A stretch of DNA of 64,000 nucleotides from Telluria aromaticivorans (GCF_013003915.1 NZ_JABAIV010000009.1:112743-176742); one strand, 5' to 3'. Shown: positions 1-10,199, numbered from the stretch's first letter. Numbers and translations are program-made. Notes: a model not told the origin generated them from the sequence alone.

Positions 1-2
1 CC

Positions 3-935
3 AAGGCGCGGGTGTCCGATGAAGTGAGCGTGCGCGTCGGCCGTATCGGCCTGCCGGTGTTCATGATTTCCGACTACCGCAATGTCGGCTATGCCAACAC
101 CATGCTGCGTCCGCCGGCGGAAGTGTACTCGCAGGTCCCGTTCAACAGCGTCGATGGCGCAGACGTGACCTGGCAACACGGTTTCGGCGACACTTCGGTC
201 ACCGCACAACTGGCTTATGGCAATGTGAAATCCCCGATCTCCGGCAATATCCACGTGCGTGGCAAAGAGCTCGCCGCCGTGAACGTCAGCGCCGAACACG
301 GCCCGTTCACCGTCCGTGCAGGTCACGCCACCGGCAAGATCACCATCGACGATTCGGTCTCGCTCAACACCCTGGTGGGTGGCCTGCGCGCCGCCGCCGC
401 CGGCTACCGCTTCCCCGAGCTGGCTCCGCTGGCTGCCGAGATCGAAGCCAAGGACAAGCGTGCGCACTTCAGCTCGCTCGGCCTGTCGATGGACTGGAAT
501 AACATCGTCGTCCAGACCGAGTTTGCCAAGCGCAAGTCCGAGACCTATATCAACGACACCAGCTCGTGGTACGTGATGGGCGGCTACCGCATCGGCAAAT
601 TCCTGCCGTACGTCACCCACAGCAAGCTGAAGATCGACAGCGCCGTCGTCAACACCGTGCGCGCCGCCTGCCCGGCCGGCTTCCCGGCCGCCTGCACCCC
701 GACCATGCAGGCGCTTGGCGCCGGCGTGCGCCGCCTGCCGAATACCGGCGTGGGCCAGGGCGAGCAGTCGACCAACACCATCGGCGTCCGCTGGGACTTC
801 GCCAGCTCGGTCGCACTCAAGGCGCAGGTCGACCGCATCAAGCCGAAGAACGGCAACGGCCTGTTCATCAACGTCCAGCCTGGCTTCAACGACACCGTGA
901 CAGTCGGCGCCGTCGCCCTCGATTTCGTCTTCTAA
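3..935 (+). CDS. Outer-membrane porin-like protein, 3' part
   Basis: The reading frame is open from the first bases of the window, so the gene starts upstream and only about 310 C-terminal residues are present. The translation shows alternating polar and hydrophobic stretches typical of beta strands, few cysteines, and ends in Asp-Phe-Val-Phe, a terminal phenylalanine as expected for a BAM-inserted outer-membrane barrel. No transporter or enzyme motif is visible. The next gene, a PstS-like periplasmic protein, begins 10 bases downstream behind an AAGGAG ribosome site, so the two are probably cotranscribed. A role in anion or phosphate-type solute entry is only an inference from that neighbour. 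An internal ATG at position 78 could be mistaken for the start but would cut into the barrel. Confidence 0.7.
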   Translation, partial: KARVSDEVSVRVGRIGLPVFMISDYRNVGYANTMLRPPAEVYSQVPFNSVDGADVTWQHGFGDTSVTAQLAYGNVKSPISGNIHVRGKELAAVNVSAEHGPFTVRAGHATGKITIDDSVSLNTLVGGLRAAAAGYRFPELAPLAAEIEAKDKRAHFSSLGLSMDWNNIVVQTEFAKRKSETYINDTSSWYVMGGYRIGKFLPYVTHSKLKIDSAVVNTVRAACPAGFPAACTPTMQALGAGVRRLPNTGVGQGEQSTNTIGVRWDFASSVALKAQVDRIKPKNGNGLFINVQPGFNDTVTVGAVALDFVF

Positions 936-945
936 GGAGCGACAT

Positions 946-1350
946 ATGAACAAGATTTTTGCAACGCTGTTCGCTGCCGCTACCCTGGTCGCCGCTCCGG
1001 CCTTCGCCGAAGTGGTGGTCGTGGTCAACCCGAAAGCCGCCGAAGCCTCGATGACCAAGGAGCAGGTCGCCCAGTTCTTCCTGGGTAAATCGTCGTCCAT
1101 GACGCCGATCGACCAGTCCGACGCAGCCCCGGTTCGCGCCGAGTTCTACAAGAAGGTCGCGGACAAGGATGCCGCCCAGGCCAAGGCCCTGTGGTCGAAG
1201 CTGGTCTTCACCGGCAAGGCCACGATGCCGAAGGAAGTCGCCGACAACGCCGCCGTCAAGGCTGCCGTCGCCGCCAACCCGAAGGCCATCGGCTATATCG
1301 AGAAGAGCGCCGTCGATGCGACCGTCAAAGTCGTCTACACCGCGCAATAA
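946..1350 (+). CDS. Small PstS-like periplasmic substrate-binding protein
   Basis: 134 residues with a clear Sec signal peptide (about residues 1-21, cleavage after Ala-Phe-Ala). The mature part resembles the first lobe of phosphate ABC-transporter binding proteins: it has the segment with EQVAQFFLGK, where full PstS proteins have their FxG/FlGk region, and a closing IGYIEKSAVD segment like the 'GYI/GY' region of PstS. Full PstS is about 330 residues, so this is a mini-PstS and no pst permease genes follow. It is placed between a porin-like gene and a chemoreceptor, which suggests a solute-sensing or scavenging function rather than a complete ABC importer. Start ATG is preceded by AAGGAG. Family assignment is good; ligand unknown. 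Confidence 0.75.
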   Translation: MNKIFATLFAAATLVAAPAFAEVVVVVNPKAAEASMTKEQVAQFFLGKSSSMTPIDQSDAAPVRAEFYKKVADKDAAQAKALWSKLVFTGKATMPKEVADNAAVKAAVAANPKAIGYIEKSAVDATVKVVYTAQ

Positions 1351-1372
1351 GCGCATACGCGTCTAGCACCAC

Positions 1373-1400
1373 CCGCCGCCGGTATTTACGCCCGCGGCGG
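1373..1400 (+). terminator. Hairpin between PstS-like gene and chemoreceptor gene
   Basis: A 7-base stem CCGCCGC / GCGGCGG with a 14-base loop, followed by TTTCTG. It lies just before the chemoreceptor ribosome-binding site, so it may attenuate readthrough from the upstream pair. The T-run is short, so termination is uncertain. Confidence 0.4.
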
Positions 1401-1423
1401 TTTCTGCATTTTTGGAGACAACA

Positions 1424-2986
1424 ATGAGCATCAAGCGCAGGATCTGGGCACTGCCCGTTATTTCCGCCATTATTTTCGGCCTTGGCGCCGGCGCCAGCGC
1501 GATGATCGCGAACCGCGCACTGGATTCGATCACCACGACCGCCAGCGTCGACTACCCGGTGCTCGATGCCTCCAAGGCACTCACCCTCGACGTGGTGGCC
1601 ATCACCGATGGCTTCCGTGACGCCGTCGCCGAAGGCGACAAGGAGAAGATCGGCCAGGTCGGCGAGCAGGCCAGCAAGCTGCGCGCCAAGCTGGACAAAT
1701 TCAAACAGATTCCCGGCCAGCTCGAGACCGGCACGCGCCTCGGCAAGGAATTCGACGCCTATTACGCGCCGGCCCTGTCGGCCGCGCGCATCATGCTCGA
1801 GATGGAAGAAGGCGACCCGCAGGCGGTCGTCGGCAAGATGCAATCGGCCCTGTCGGTCCTGAACACCGACCTGGCCAAGGTCAACGAAGCGGCCCAGCGC
1901 CAGTTCGCCACCGGCATCGAGGACAGCAAGAACAGCGTCAACAAGGTCGTGATGTCGATGTTGCTGACCGCCCTCGTGGTCATCGCCAGCCTGGCCGTGA
2001 TCTCGTGGTTCGTGGTGCGCACCATCTGGCGCCAGCTCGGCGGCGAACCGGCGTATGCGCGCGAGATCGCACGCGCCGTGGCCGCCGGCGACCTGTCGAC
2101 CGAGATCCGCATCGAAGCCGGCGACGACAGCAGCCTGCTGGTGGCGATCAAGGACATGCGCGGCCGCCTGGCGACCCTGGTCGCCGAAATCAAGGCTTCG
2201 GCCGACACCATCGCGCTGGCCAGCGCCGAAATCGCAAGCGGCAATGCCGACCTGGCGCAGCGCACCGAATCGCAGGCCGCAAGCCTGGACCGCACCAGCC
2301 GTTCGATGGACCAACTGACCGGCGCCGTGCGCGAGAACGCCGCCGCTGCAAACCAGGCCAACGCACTGGTGGAAACCGCGACCGATATCGCCACCCGCGG
2401 CGGCCAGGTGGTCGGCGGCGTGGTCACCACCATGGGCGACATCAACAGCTCGGCCAACAAGATCGTCGAGATCATCTCGGTCATCGACGGCATCGCCTTC
2501 CAGACCAATATCCTGGCGCTGAACGCGGCGGTGGAAGCGGCACGCGCCGGCGAGCAAGGCCGCGGCTTTGCGGTGGTCGCAGGCGAAGTACGCAACCTGG
2601 CGCAGCGTTCGGCGGCGGCGGCCAAGGAGATCAAGGGCCTGATCGGCGACTCGGTGGCCAAGGTCAGCGCAGGCAGCGTGCTGGTGGACGAAGCCGGCGT
2701 GACCATGGGCCAGATCGTGGAATCGGTGCGCAAGGTGCAGGCGATCATGATGGAAATCAGCGCCGCCGGCGCCCGCCAGAGCGCCGGCATCGACGAAATC
2801 GGCCGCGCGATCAGCAGCATCGACGAGATGACCCAGCAGAATTCGGCGCTGGTCGAAGAGGCGTCGGCGGCGGCGGAGTCGCTCACCGAGCAGACCACGC
2901 AGCTGACCGGGGCGCTGTCGGTGTTCAAGCTGGAAGCGGGTTCGCCGGTTTCGAGCGGTTCGGCGAATCGGCTGGCGCTGCGTTAA
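1424..2986 (+). CDS. Methyl-accepting chemotaxis protein
   Basis: 520-residue chemoreceptor. N-terminal membrane segment (about residues 8-30), a periplasmic helical region of about 140 residues resembling the four-helix-bundle sensor class, second membrane segment (about 174-197), HAMP linker, then a long coiled-coil signalling domain with the conserved hairpin tip around residue 355 ([20 protein letters not shown]), where CheW and CheA bind. Glutamate/glutamine-rich helices flank the tip as methylation sites. There is no C-terminal NWETF-type CheR tether. The ATG at 1424 was chosen because GGAGAC lies a few bases upstream; a TTG at 1412 is in frame but would overlap that ribosome site. The adjacent PstS-like gene could supply the ligand-binding partner, but that is inference. 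Confidence 0.93.
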   Translation: MSIKRRIWALPVISAIIFGLGAGASAMIANRALDSITTTASVDYPVLDASKALTLDVVAITDGFRDAVAEGDKEKIGQVGEQASKLRAKLDKFKQIPGQLETGTRLGKEFDAYYAPALSAARIMLEMEEGDPQAVVGKMQSALSVLNTDLAKVNEAAQRQFATGIEDSKNSVNKVVMSMLLTALVVIASLAVISWFVVRTIWRQLGGEPAYAREIARAVAAGDLSTEIRIEAGDDSSLLVAIKDMRGRLATLVAEIKASADTIALASAEIASGNADLAQRTESQAASLDRTSRSMDQLTGAVRENAAAANQANALVETATDIATRGGQVVGGVVTTMGDINSSANKIVEIISVIDGIAFQTNILALNAAVEAARAGEQGRGFAVVAGEVRNLAQRSAAAAKEIKGLIGDSVAKVSAGSVLVDEAGVTMGQIVESVRKVQAIMMEISAAGARQSAGIDEIGRAISSIDEMTQQNSALVEEASAAAESLTEQTTQLTGALSVFKLEAGSPVSSGSANRLALR

Positions 2987-2998
2987 GTTGTAATTTAT

Positions 2999-3025
2999 AG
3001 CGGCTACCGATACACGTTAGCCGCT
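2999..3025 (+). terminator. Possible terminator hairpin after the chemoreceptor gene
   Basis: AGCGGCTA pairs with TAGCCGCT across an 11-base loop, 12 bases after the chemoreceptor stop codon. No long T-run follows. Confidence 0.4.
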
Positions 3026-3037
3026 TGCTACGAACTT

Positions 3038-3059
3038 GGTTCCCGCGAAGGCGGGAACC
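3038..3059. repeat. REP-like palindrome
   Basis: Perfect 9-base arms GGTTCCCGC and GCGGGAACC around a GAAG loop, in the gap before the CorC-like gene. This type of palindrome built on TTCCCGCGAAGGCGGGAA is a commonly dispersed intergenic repeat in betaproteobacteria. A degenerate partial copy (GCGGGAACCCCCC) follows directly. Confidence 0.6.
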
Positions 3060-3177
3060 CAATTTGCGGGAACCCCCCTAGCGGAACCCTGCACTACCGG
3101 CTCCAACATTCTCCCCGCTTGCCCCCCACCCCGGCTTGCCTTAAACTCAAACCCCGCAAGTTCCTTCACGGTGACCC

Positions 3178-4476
3178 TTGGATACCGTCCCTTTGTGGGT
3201 GCTCGTGCTGGCACTCGCGCTGCTGATCCTGTTCTCCGCCTTCTTCGCGATGACGGAGACGGCCCTGATGGCCGCCAATAAATACCGCCTGCGCCACCTT
3301 GCGGGTCGCGGCAACAGCGGCGCCATCACCACCCTCTGGCTGCTGGAACGCATCGACCGCTTCCTGTCGCTGGTGCTGATCGCGAACGTCCTGCTCAATG
3401 CCATGTGCGCGGCGCTGGTCACGGTGATCGCGATCCGCCTGTTCGGCGCCGAGGAAAGCGTGGTGACCGGGGCCGCCGCCGCGGTGGCCTTCCTGCTGAT
3501 CGTGTTCGCCGAAGTCGCGCCCAAGGTGATCGGCGCCACCTACCCGGAACCGATCGCGGTCGCCACCAGCCTGCCGCTCAAGGGCCTGATGCGGGTGGGA
3601 CGTCCCCTGATTTCCTTCGTCAACCTGTTCGTGCGCGCCCTGCTGCGCCTGCTGCGCATCCCGGCCCAGCCGGACGCCGCGCGCCAGCGCCTGTCGCGCG
3701 AAGAATTGCGTTCAGTGGTGCTGGAAGGCGGCAGCTTCATCCCGCAGAAGCACCGCAGCATCCTGCTCAATTTGTTCGACCTCGAAGCGGTGAAGGTCGA
3801 CGACATCATGACCCCGCGCAGCCAGATCGAGGCGATCGACCTGCAGGGCCCGATCGAGGCCATCCTCGACGCCCTGGCAAGCAGCTCCCACAACGAACTG
3901 CCCGTGATCGAGGGCGAGATCAACCGCATCGCCGGCATCCTGCACGTGCGCAAGGCGCTCGGGCTGCTGCGCGAACCGGGCGAGGTCACCCGCGAGCAGC
4001 TGCGCGGCCTGCTGGTGCCGCCCTATTTCATCCCCGAAGACACGCGCGCCCTCGACCAGCTCCAGCACTTCCAGGAAGAGCACGAACGGCTCGGCATCAT
4101 CGTCGACGAATACGGCGAGGTGCAGGGCCTCGTGACGCTCGACGACATCATCGAGGAAATGGTCGGCAACTTCAGCACCCCGGAAACGGCCGGCGAGATC
4201 TGCGACGCGGCCAGCTGGGACGCGCATGGCGAATGCCTCATCGCGGGCAGCACCCCGCTGCGCGACATCAACAAGCAGCTCGGACTCAGCTTGCCGCTGG
4301 ACGGCCCACGCACCGTAAACGGCCTGCTGCTGGAGGTGCTGCAGGAGATCCCGGATGCGCCGATCGCATTGAGGCTTGCCAATTGTGTCATCGAAGTGGT
4401 GCAGGTCGAACACCAGGCCATCAGGCTGGTCAAGCTGCTGCGTCCGGCGCCGTCAAAGCGTTTCCTTGTCGCCTGA
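3178..4476 (+). CDS. HlyC/CorC-family membrane protein (DUF21 + CBS pair)
   Basis: 432 residues: an N-terminal DUF21/CNNM membrane domain with about four hydrophobic segments (residues 5-150, including the AFFAMTETALMAANKYRLRHL stretch typical of the family), a tandem CBS domain region (about 200-330, containing DDIMTPRSQIEAID), and a C-terminal CorC_HlyC domain with an acidic EYGEVQGLVTLDDI segment. Members are implicated in magnesium or cobalt homeostasis at the inner membrane. The start used is TTG at 3178; the ribosome site is weak, and no ATG exists before Met-24. Neighbouring pil genes are separated by about 200 bases, so this is probably its own unit. Confidence 0.85.
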   Translation: MDTVPLWVLVLALALLILFSAFFAMTETALMAANKYRLRHLAGRGNSGAITTLWLLERIDRFLSLVLIANVLLNAMCAALVTVIAIRLFGAEESVVTGAAAAVAFLLIVFAEVAPKVIGATYPEPIAVATSLPLKGLMRVGRPLISFVNLFVRALLRLLRIPAQPDAARQRLSREELRSVVLEGGSFIPQKHRSILLNLFDLEAVKVDDIMTPRSQIEAIDLQGPIEAILDALASSSHNELPVIEGEINRIAGILHVRKALGLLREPGEVTREQLRGLLVPPYFIPEDTRALDQLQHFQEEHERLGIIVDEYGEVQGLVTLDDIIEEMVGNFSTPETAGEICDAASWDAHGECLIAGSTPLRDINKQLGLSLPLDGPRTVNGLLLEVLQEIPDAPIALRLANCVIEVVQVEHQAIRLVKLLRPAPSKRFLVA

Positions 4477-4592
4477 ACCATAATCCTTGTCGGCCTCACC
4501 ACAAGGCTTGTCGGGTGCACCATGAATGGGCGCATGCTATTGCGCCTACGTGGCGCGCACGCATCTACGCGGGCACAAAACCTTTACAAATT

Positions 4593-4610
4593 TGATGCCT
4601 GTAGGCATCA
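4593..4610. promoter_or_regulatory. Palindrome upstream of pilB
   Basis: TGATGCCT and AGGCATCA form a perfect inverted repeat with a two-base centre, about 60 bases before the pilB ATG. It may be an operator or a leader hairpin. The half-site GATGCC/GGCATC also makes the core of a hairpin at 37415-37441. Confidence 0.35.
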
Positions 4611-4670
4611 TCCAAAGAATCCTTCCCGCATTGTTTTCCCTTTTCCGGCCCTTCCTTTTCCACGGCGCAT

Positions 4671-6398
4671 ATGGCAGCAGTCCTCCCCAACACGACCACC
4701 GGCACGCAGATGTCCGGACTGGCGCGTGCGCTCGTCCAGGCCAGCCGGTTGAGCGTGGGGCAGGCTGACGCAGTGCAAAAGAAGGCGACGGCCGACAAGA
4801 CTGCCTTCATCGACGCCCTGCTCGAGAGCGGCATCATCGATCCGGGCAGCTTAGCAAGCTTCTGCGCCGAGACCTTCGGCTACCCGCTGCTCGACCTCTC
4901 GAGCTTTGCGCCGGAGGCCTTCCCGCTGGCCGCGATCGACGCCAAGCTGATGCAGGCGCAGCGCGTCATCGCGCTGGCCAAGCGCGGCAACAAGATGTCG
5001 GTGGCGCTGTCCGACCCGACCAACACCCAGGCCCTGGACCAGATCAAGTTCCAGAGCGAGGCTTCGGTGGAACCGGTGATCGTGGCCCACGACACCCTGC
5101 TCAAGCTGCTGGCGGGGCTGGCCAAGAGCGCCGAGCAAAGCCTGAACGACCTGGCCGGCGAAGAAGCGGAAATCGAATTCGCCGAAGAAGAGGCGCAGGC
5201 GCTGGCGCCGCCCGACGCGACCAACGATGTCGAAGACGCGCCGATCGTGCGCTTCCTGAACAAGATTTTGATGGATGCGGTGCAGATGGGCGCCTCGGAC
5301 ATCCACTTCGAGCCCTACGAAAAATACTACCGCATCCGGCTGCGCGTGGACGGCGTGCTGCGCGACCATGCCTCGCCGCCGCTGTCGATCCGCGAAAAGC
5401 TGGTCTCGCGCATCAAGGTGCTGGCCAAGCTCGACATCTCGGAAAAGCGCGTCCCGCAGGATGGCCGCATGCGCCTGGTCATGGGCCCGACCCGCACCAT
5501 CGACTTGCGCGTCTCGACCCTGCCGACGCTGTTCGGCGAGAAGACGGTCATGCGTATCCTGGACGCCACCCAGGCGCAGATGGGCATCGACGCGCTGGGC
5601 TACGACCCGGACCAGAAGGCGCTGCTGCTGGACGCGATCTCGCGTCCCTACGGCATGGTGCTGGTGACCGGCCCGACCGGTTCCGGCAAGACCGTGTCGC
5701 TATATACCTGCCTGAACGTGCTGAACAAGCCGGGCATCAACATCTCGACCGCGGAAGACCCGGCCGAAATCAACCTGCCGGGCGTGAACCAGGTCAACGT
5801 CAACGACAAGGCCGGCCTCACCTTCCCGGTGGCCCTGAAATCCTTCCTGCGCCAGGATCCCGACATCATCATGGTCGGCGAGATCCGCGACCTGGAAACT
5901 GCCGACATCGCGATCAAGGCCGCCCAGACCGGCCACATGGTGTTCTCGACCCTGCACACCAACGATGCGCCGTCGACGCTGACGCGCCTGATGAACATGG
6001 GCGTGGCGCCCTTCAACATCGCCTCGTCGGTGATCCTGATCACGGCCCAGCGCCTGGCGCGCCGCCTGTGCACCTGCAAGCAGCCGCTCGACACCCCGCG
6101 CGAAGCGCTGGCCGCGGCCGGCTACCGCGAGGCCGACCTCGACGCCGGCTGGAAACCCTATGGCCCGGTGGGCTGCGACCGCTGCCTGGGTTCCGGCTAC
6201 AAGGGCCGCGTCGGCATCTACCAGATCATGCCGATCACGCCTGCGATCGAGGCCTTGATCCTTGCGCACGGCAATTCGATGCAGATCGCCGCCCAGGCCG
6301 AGAAGGAAGGCGTGAATTCGCTGCGCCGCTCGGGCCTGATGAAAGTGAAACAGGGACTGACCAGTCTCGAAGAAGTGCTCGGCTGCACCAACGAATAG
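4671..6398 (+). CDS. pilB: Type IV pilus assembly ATPase PilB
   Basis: 575 residues, the usual length. An N-terminal MshEN-type domain (about residues 1-160) is followed by a GspE/PilB ATPase domain. Walker A GPTGSGKT is at about residue 333; the Asp box ([15 protein letters not shown]), Walker B ([20 protein letters not shown]) and His box follow. A four-cysteine zinc motif (CTC...CDRC) is at about 467-510. PilB drives pilin polymerisation at the inner-membrane platform. pilC follows after 10 bases, so the two form an operon. The ATG at 4671 begins the family-typical N-terminus. The usual third member, pilD, is not next but about 21 kb away. Confidence 0.97.
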   Translation: MAAVLPNTTTGTQMSGLARALVQASRLSVGQADAVQKKATADKTAFIDALLESGIIDPGSLASFCAETFGYPLLDLSSFAPEAFPLAAIDAKLMQAQRVIALAKRGNKMSVALSDPTNTQALDQIKFQSEASVEPVIVAHDTLLKLLAGLAKSAEQSLNDLAGEEAEIEFAEEEAQALAPPDATNDVEDAPIVRFLNKILMDAVQMGASDIHFEPYEKYYRIRLRVDGVLRDHASPPLSIREKLVSRIKVLAKLDISEKRVPQDGRMRLVMGPTRTIDLRVSTLPTLFGEKTVMRILDATQAQMGIDALGYDPDQKALLLDAISRPYGMVLVTGPTGSGKTVSLYTCLNVLNKPGINISTAEDPAEINLPGVNQVNVNDKAGLTFPVALKSFLRQDPDIIMVGEIRDLETADIAIKAAQTGHMVFSTLHTNDAPSTLTRLMNMGVAPFNIASSVILITAQRLARRLCTCKQPLDTPREALAAAGYREADLDAGWKPYGPVGCDRCLGSGYKGRVGIYQIMPITPAIEALILAHGNSMQIAAQAEKEGVNSLRRSGLMKVKQGLTSLEEVLGCTNE

Positions 6399-6408
6399 GC
6401 GAATTACT

Positions 6409-7644
6409 ATGGCAACCTCCCTACAACCCCGGAGCCGCGGCGGCGCGCAGGTCAAGGAATCGGTCTACGCCTGGGAAGGCAAGGACAAGACCGGCAAGAC
6501 CGTGCGCGGCGAACTGCGTGCCGGCGGCGAGGCGATCGTCAACGTCACGCTGCGGCGCCAGGGCATCCTGGTCACCAAGGTCAAGAAAAAAGCCTACCGC
6601 AGCGGCAAGAAGATCACCGACAAGGACCTGACCCTGTTCACGCGCCAGCTGGCGACCATGATGAAGGCCGGCGTGCCGCTGCTGCAGGCCTTCGACATCG
6701 TCGGCAAGGGCCATGGCAACCCATCGATGTCCAAGCTGATCATGGACCTGCGCAACGACGTCGAGACCGGCACCAGCCTGAACAACGCCTTCCGCAAATA
6801 CCCGCTGTATTTCGACCCGCTGTTCTGCAACCTGGTGGGCGCCGGCGAACAGGCCGGCATCCTGGAAGACCTGCTCACCCGCCTGGCGATCTATAAAGAG
6901 AAGACGCTGGCGATCAAGGCCAAGATCAAATCGGCCCTGATGTACCCGGTCTCGATTATCGCGATCGCTTTTGTCGTCACGGCCGTGATCATGATCTGGG
7001 TGGTCCCGGCCTTCAAGGAAGTCTTCAAGACCTTCGGCGCCGACCTGCCCGCCCCGACCCTGATCGTGATGGCGATCTCGGAATTCTTCGTCACCTGGTG
7101 GTATTTGATCTTCGGCTCGATTTTCGGCGGCCTGTACTTCTTCTTCCAGACCTGGCAACGCTCGCTCAAGATGCAGCAGGCGATGGACCGCATCCTGCTG
7201 CGCCTGCCGATCTTCGGCGCAGTGATCCGCAAGGCCACCATCGCGCGCTGGACCCGCACCCTGTCGACCATGTTCGCCGCCGGCGTGCCGCTGGTGGAAG
7301 CCCTAGACTCGGTCGGCGGCGCCTCCGGCAACGCGGTTTACCTGGAAGCGACCCGCAAGATCCAGAACGAAGTCAGCACCGGCACCAGCCTGACGCTGTC
7401 GATGCAGAATGTGAACGTGTTCCCGAACATGGTGATCCAGATGGTGCAGATCGGCGAGGAATCCGGCTCGCTCGACGCCATGCTGGGCAAGGTGGCCGAC
7501 TTCTTCGAAGAGGAAGTCGACGAAGCGGTGGCGGGGCTGTCCTCGCTGATGGAGCCGCTGATCATGGTGATCCTGGGCGTGCTCATCGGCGGCCTGGTGA
7601 TTGCGATGTATATGCCGATCTTCAAGCTCGGTTCGGTGGTGTAG
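6409..7644 (+). CDS. pilC: Type IV pilus inner-membrane platform protein PilC
   Basis: 411 residues with two repeated T2SSF domains (about residues 70-195 and 275-400), three main hydrophobic segments (around 175-200, 220-245 and 380-405), and the conserved [19 protein letters not shown] and [19 protein letters not shown] stretches that start each domain. PilC is the inner-membrane core on which the PilB and PilT motors act. Ten bases after pilB. A strong hairpin with a T-run sits just behind its stop, so transcription of pilBC probably ends here. Confidence 0.97.
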   Translation: MATSLQPRSRGGAQVKESVYAWEGKDKTGKTVRGELRAGGEAIVNVTLRRQGILVTKVKKKAYRSGKKITDKDLTLFTRQLATMMKAGVPLLQAFDIVGKGHGNPSMSKLIMDLRNDVETGTSLNNAFRKYPLYFDPLFCNLVGAGEQAGILEDLLTRLAIYKEKTLAIKAKIKSALMYPVSIIAIAFVVTAVIMIWVVPAFKEVFKTFGADLPAPTLIVMAISEFFVTWWYLIFGSIFGGLYFFFQTWQRSLKMQQAMDRILLRLPIFGAVIRKATIARWTRTLSTMFAAGVPLVEALDSVGGASGNAVYLEATRKIQNEVSTGTSLTLSMQNVNVFPNMVIQMVQIGEESGSLDAMLGKVADFFEEEVDEAVAGLSSLMEPLIMVILGVLIGGLVIAMYMPIFKLGSVV

Positions 7645-7653
7645 GCGCTCTGG

Positions 7654-7694
7654 CTGGCCAGATTCATAAGGTCATGTGAATCTGCGCCAGTTTT
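7654..7694 (+). terminator. Rho-independent terminator after pilC
   Basis: CTGGCCAGATTC pairs with GAATCTGCGCCAG (one bulged base) over a 12-base loop and is followed directly by TTTT. It begins 10 bases past the pilC stop and so closes the pilBC unit at the border of the accessory block. Confidence 0.75.
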
Positions 7695-7831
7695 CCCAAG
7701 CAATGGGATCGAAGCCTTGAAACGGTCAAATACACGGCGTCTGGAGCGTCTGGCGCACAAGCGCGGAAAAGTGCAACACGGCGTCACGCGCAACAACACA
7801 TTTCTTGCGCCTGAACGCAGCGCCGGCTTGC

Positions 7832-8983
7832 TTACGACACAGTCAGCTGCTTGCTGGCTTCTTCTATGAAAGGTCGGCAGTCGACTGGAATGTCGATAAT
7901 AAATGTCGTACCCAATTCTGGCGAACTGTCTACCGAAACACTGCCGCCATGGCTCTCCCCAACCGCTTTCACGAACGGCAGACCAATGCCCCAGCCCGTC
8001 GCTGATAGCGGCCCCGATTCGCGGCGAAGATATTCGAAGATCCGGTCGTGCTGCTCCTCGGGAATCGCATTACCTTCATTGTGGACGCTGAGCATTAATC
8101 GGCCACGCGTCTGGCACGCCATGATCTTGACGGTATTGCGGTCACCATACTTGAACGCGTTGTTGATCAAATTTTCCACGGCGCGACGCAACGATGCACG
8201 GCACCAATAACCCATCACCGGCTCGCTGGACATGTCGACCATGACGTCGTTGTCGTGGACGTGGGAGTATTGCTCTCGCATTTCCTGGATCAAGTCGAGG
8301 ATATCGAATCGGGTCAGGTGCAGGGGAATTTTCGCCGCGCCTTGAAAGGTCAGCGCGTCGAGCAGTTCCGCCATCATTTTTTCGATCCGGTCCGTGTTCG
8401 ATTCGATCTTGGACGCGACATGTCGGACCATCGATAAATCAGATGTGATCTGGAGGAGCTGGGCGCCATGGGCAACCACCGACAGCGGCGTGCGCATGTC
8501 ATGGGATAAGGCCGCGGCCACCTTGTGTCGCAGCTCCTCATGAATACGCGTGAACGAGCGAATCGCCTCGCGTGTCGCGGAGTTGATCGATCCGTCGATC
8601 ACGGCCCACTCGGCCTCGCCTAGTGCCACCCGGCCTCTTGCCACAACCGCGATCGATTCGCGAAGAATCTGGTATTCATGAACAACCTGGTCAGGTCCGA
8701 ACGGCGTCATGCGCGCACGCTCACTTCCGTGGACACCGGCCGCGTTCGTATAGCTCGATCCTTGTTCACGAGGGTGATCCGGGCTCAAGGCTTCCGCGAT
8801 GTTGTCGAAAAACGCTGGAAGCGTATTGGTCAGCACCGGGCGCAGCAGGTTTCTGGCGCCGTCGACGCGCGCGCGTACTTCCCGTTCCCAATGATCCATC
8901 ACCGCATCGCGGATCGCGATGAACTGCAGCCCGGTCGGCGAAATGCCGTGCCCGTGGGAATTTTGGTCAGTCGCCAATGTCAT
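7832..8983 (-). CDS. Soluble sensor histidine kinase with RsbRD-type N-terminus
   Basis: 383 residues with no membrane segment. Residues about 20-140 resemble the RsbRD N-terminal helical domain of stress regulators. A HisKA dimerisation domain with the phospho-acceptor histidine in AALSHDMRTPLS (about residue 160) and a HATPase_c domain follow, with the N box (NLINNAFKYGD) and glycine-rich G boxes (WGIGLPFVKAV). No response regulator is next to it, so it is an orphan kinase whose partner must lie elsewhere. It is the first gene of the accessory block and points toward pilC. The ATG at 8983 gives the full N-terminal domain. Confidence 0.88.
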   Translation of the reverse strand: MTLATDQNSHGHGISPTGLQFIAIRDAVMDHWEREVRARVDGARNLLRPVLTNTLPAFFDNIAEALSPDHPREQGSSYTNAAGVHGSERARMTPFGPDQVVHEYQILRESIAVVARGRVALGEAEWAVIDGSINSATREAIRSFTRIHEELRHKVAAALSHDMRTPLSVVAHGAQLLQITSDLSMVRHVASKIESNTDRIEKMMAELLDALTFQGAAKIPLHLTRFDILDLIQEMREQYSHVHDNDVMVDMSSEPVMGYWCRASLRRAVENLINNAFKYGDRNTVKIMACQTRGRLMLSVHNEGNAIPEEQHDRIFEYLRRESGPLSATGWGIGLPFVKAVGESHGGSVSVDSSPELGTTFIIDIPVDCRPFIEEASKQLTVS

Positions 8984-9392
8984 GCTGTTCTCTCAGAGGA
9001 GCCGCGCCAACGTTGCCACAACGTCAGCTTTGTTCGGGCGTTGTTGTTCAGTTCGTGCGCCGGGCGGCGCAAAGTGGTAGTACAGATCGGCAGGAAAATC
9101 AGCAGGAGGTTGCTAATCCTCATTATATATTGGGGGCGAGAAGGCATGAAACGGACAGTTGCTCTCGCCAGGAAAAATGATGCTGATGTGGCGCGACCGC
9201 AACTCGCATCGCATCCGAAAATCGACGATTTTTTGCGGAAAAAAACGACCGCGAGAGCGCGATGAAGGACCGTACCTCGGAGGCAGCTACCGCAGGAGTG
9301 AGTGGGAATCTATACCATGGGCGGCGCTTGCCGCGCATCGCTGTTAACGTCTGACGCCTGAACCAGCAAGGCTGCCAGGCCGGTCAGCCGGA
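8984..9392. other. Intergenic region, no gene recognised
   Basis: About 410 bases between the kinase start and the end of the cytochrome locus. Presumably holds the kinase promoter. Short open frames on both strands have no ribosome site or recognisable protein. Nothing else supported. Confidence 0.5.
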
Positions 9393-10199
9393 TCATATAC
9401 CCGCGGCGGCAGCCTTGCGGGCGTAGAAAGCCGACACCGTCTCGATTTCTTCCGCGCTCATGCTTCGCGCGACGTTCCGCATCTGCTGCTGCCCGTCGTT
9501 GCGGCGGCGTCCTTCCTTGAACGCCTGCAACTGCTGCACGAGGTATTGCTTCGGCATCCCTTCAAGCCAGGGTGCGCCCAGCTTTTGATCGACTCCGCCA
9601 TGGCAGGAAATACACGGCGCGATGTTTCTCATGGGGTCGCCGACGCGTACGAGTGCCGGCAGTGTCTCGCCGTACATGGTTGGCGCCGTACGCGCCTTTG
9701 GCAGGCTGGCGTAATAGGCTGCCAGGTCGCGCATGTCCTGGTCCTCCAGGTTGATCGACAATGCCTCCATGATGGGGTTGGCGCGCTGACCGTTCTTGTA
9801 GTCGAGCAGTTGCTTGTGTATGACTTCAGGATATTGCCCGGCCAGATTAGGCGCATCGGACCTGCTCATCCCTTGTGCCCCGTGACACATCGTGCAATTC
9901 AGTGCAAGCGTGGCGCCGCGGCCGACGGACGCGGACGACGCCTGCCTTCCCATCTCCGGCAGCAGCACGACGTTCGTGGAAATGAGCGGGGCCTTTTGGT
10001 CGGTGCTGGCCAGCCACTTGCTGGGCACCCCGGCAGCCCGGCAGATGCTGTCCCACAGGCCCTGGGCCCGGAAGTCCGCCTGTGCCGACGGAAGCAGTCC
10101 GAAGCCGACGAAAACAGACGCGGCGGTCAGGCCGGCAAGGGCCATGACACTGACCCAGGTCCACCGGTTCTTGCGGGAGAAAAATCCATGTTCGCGCAT
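9393..10199 (-). CDS. Diheme c-type cytochrome, membrane-anchored
   Basis: 268 residues. An N-terminal hydrophobic segment (about 14-36) acts as anchor or signal; a linker of about 65 residues follows, then two cytochrome c domains with haem motifs CTMCH (about residue 103) and CISCH (about 197). The two domains resemble cytochrome c4/c-553 types. Its ATG overlaps the stop of the oxidase subunit I gene by one base (TAATG), so it is translationally coupled and is the last gene of the oxidase operon. Likely role: electron donor to the oxidase CuA site. The open frame runs much further upstream, but that part is antisense-like shadow inside subunit I. Confidence 0.87.
   Translation of the reverse strand: MREHGFFSRKNRWTWVSVMALAGLTAASVFVGFGLLPSAQADFRAQGLWDSICRAAGVPSKWLASTDQKAPLISTNVVLLPEMGRQASSASVGRGATLALNCTMCHGAQGMSRSDAPNLAGQYPEVIHKQLLDYKNGQRANPIMEALSINLEDQDMRDLAAYYASLPKARTAPTMYGETLPALVRVGDPMRNIAPCISCHGGVDQKLGAPWLEGMPKQYLVQQLQAFKEGRRRNDGQQQMRNVARSMSAEEIETVSAFYARKAAAAGI

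Noticed and set aside
9123..9338. Small minus-strand open frame in the gap before the kinase
   Set aside because: No ribosome site, no recognisable sequence, and it overlaps the likely promoter region.
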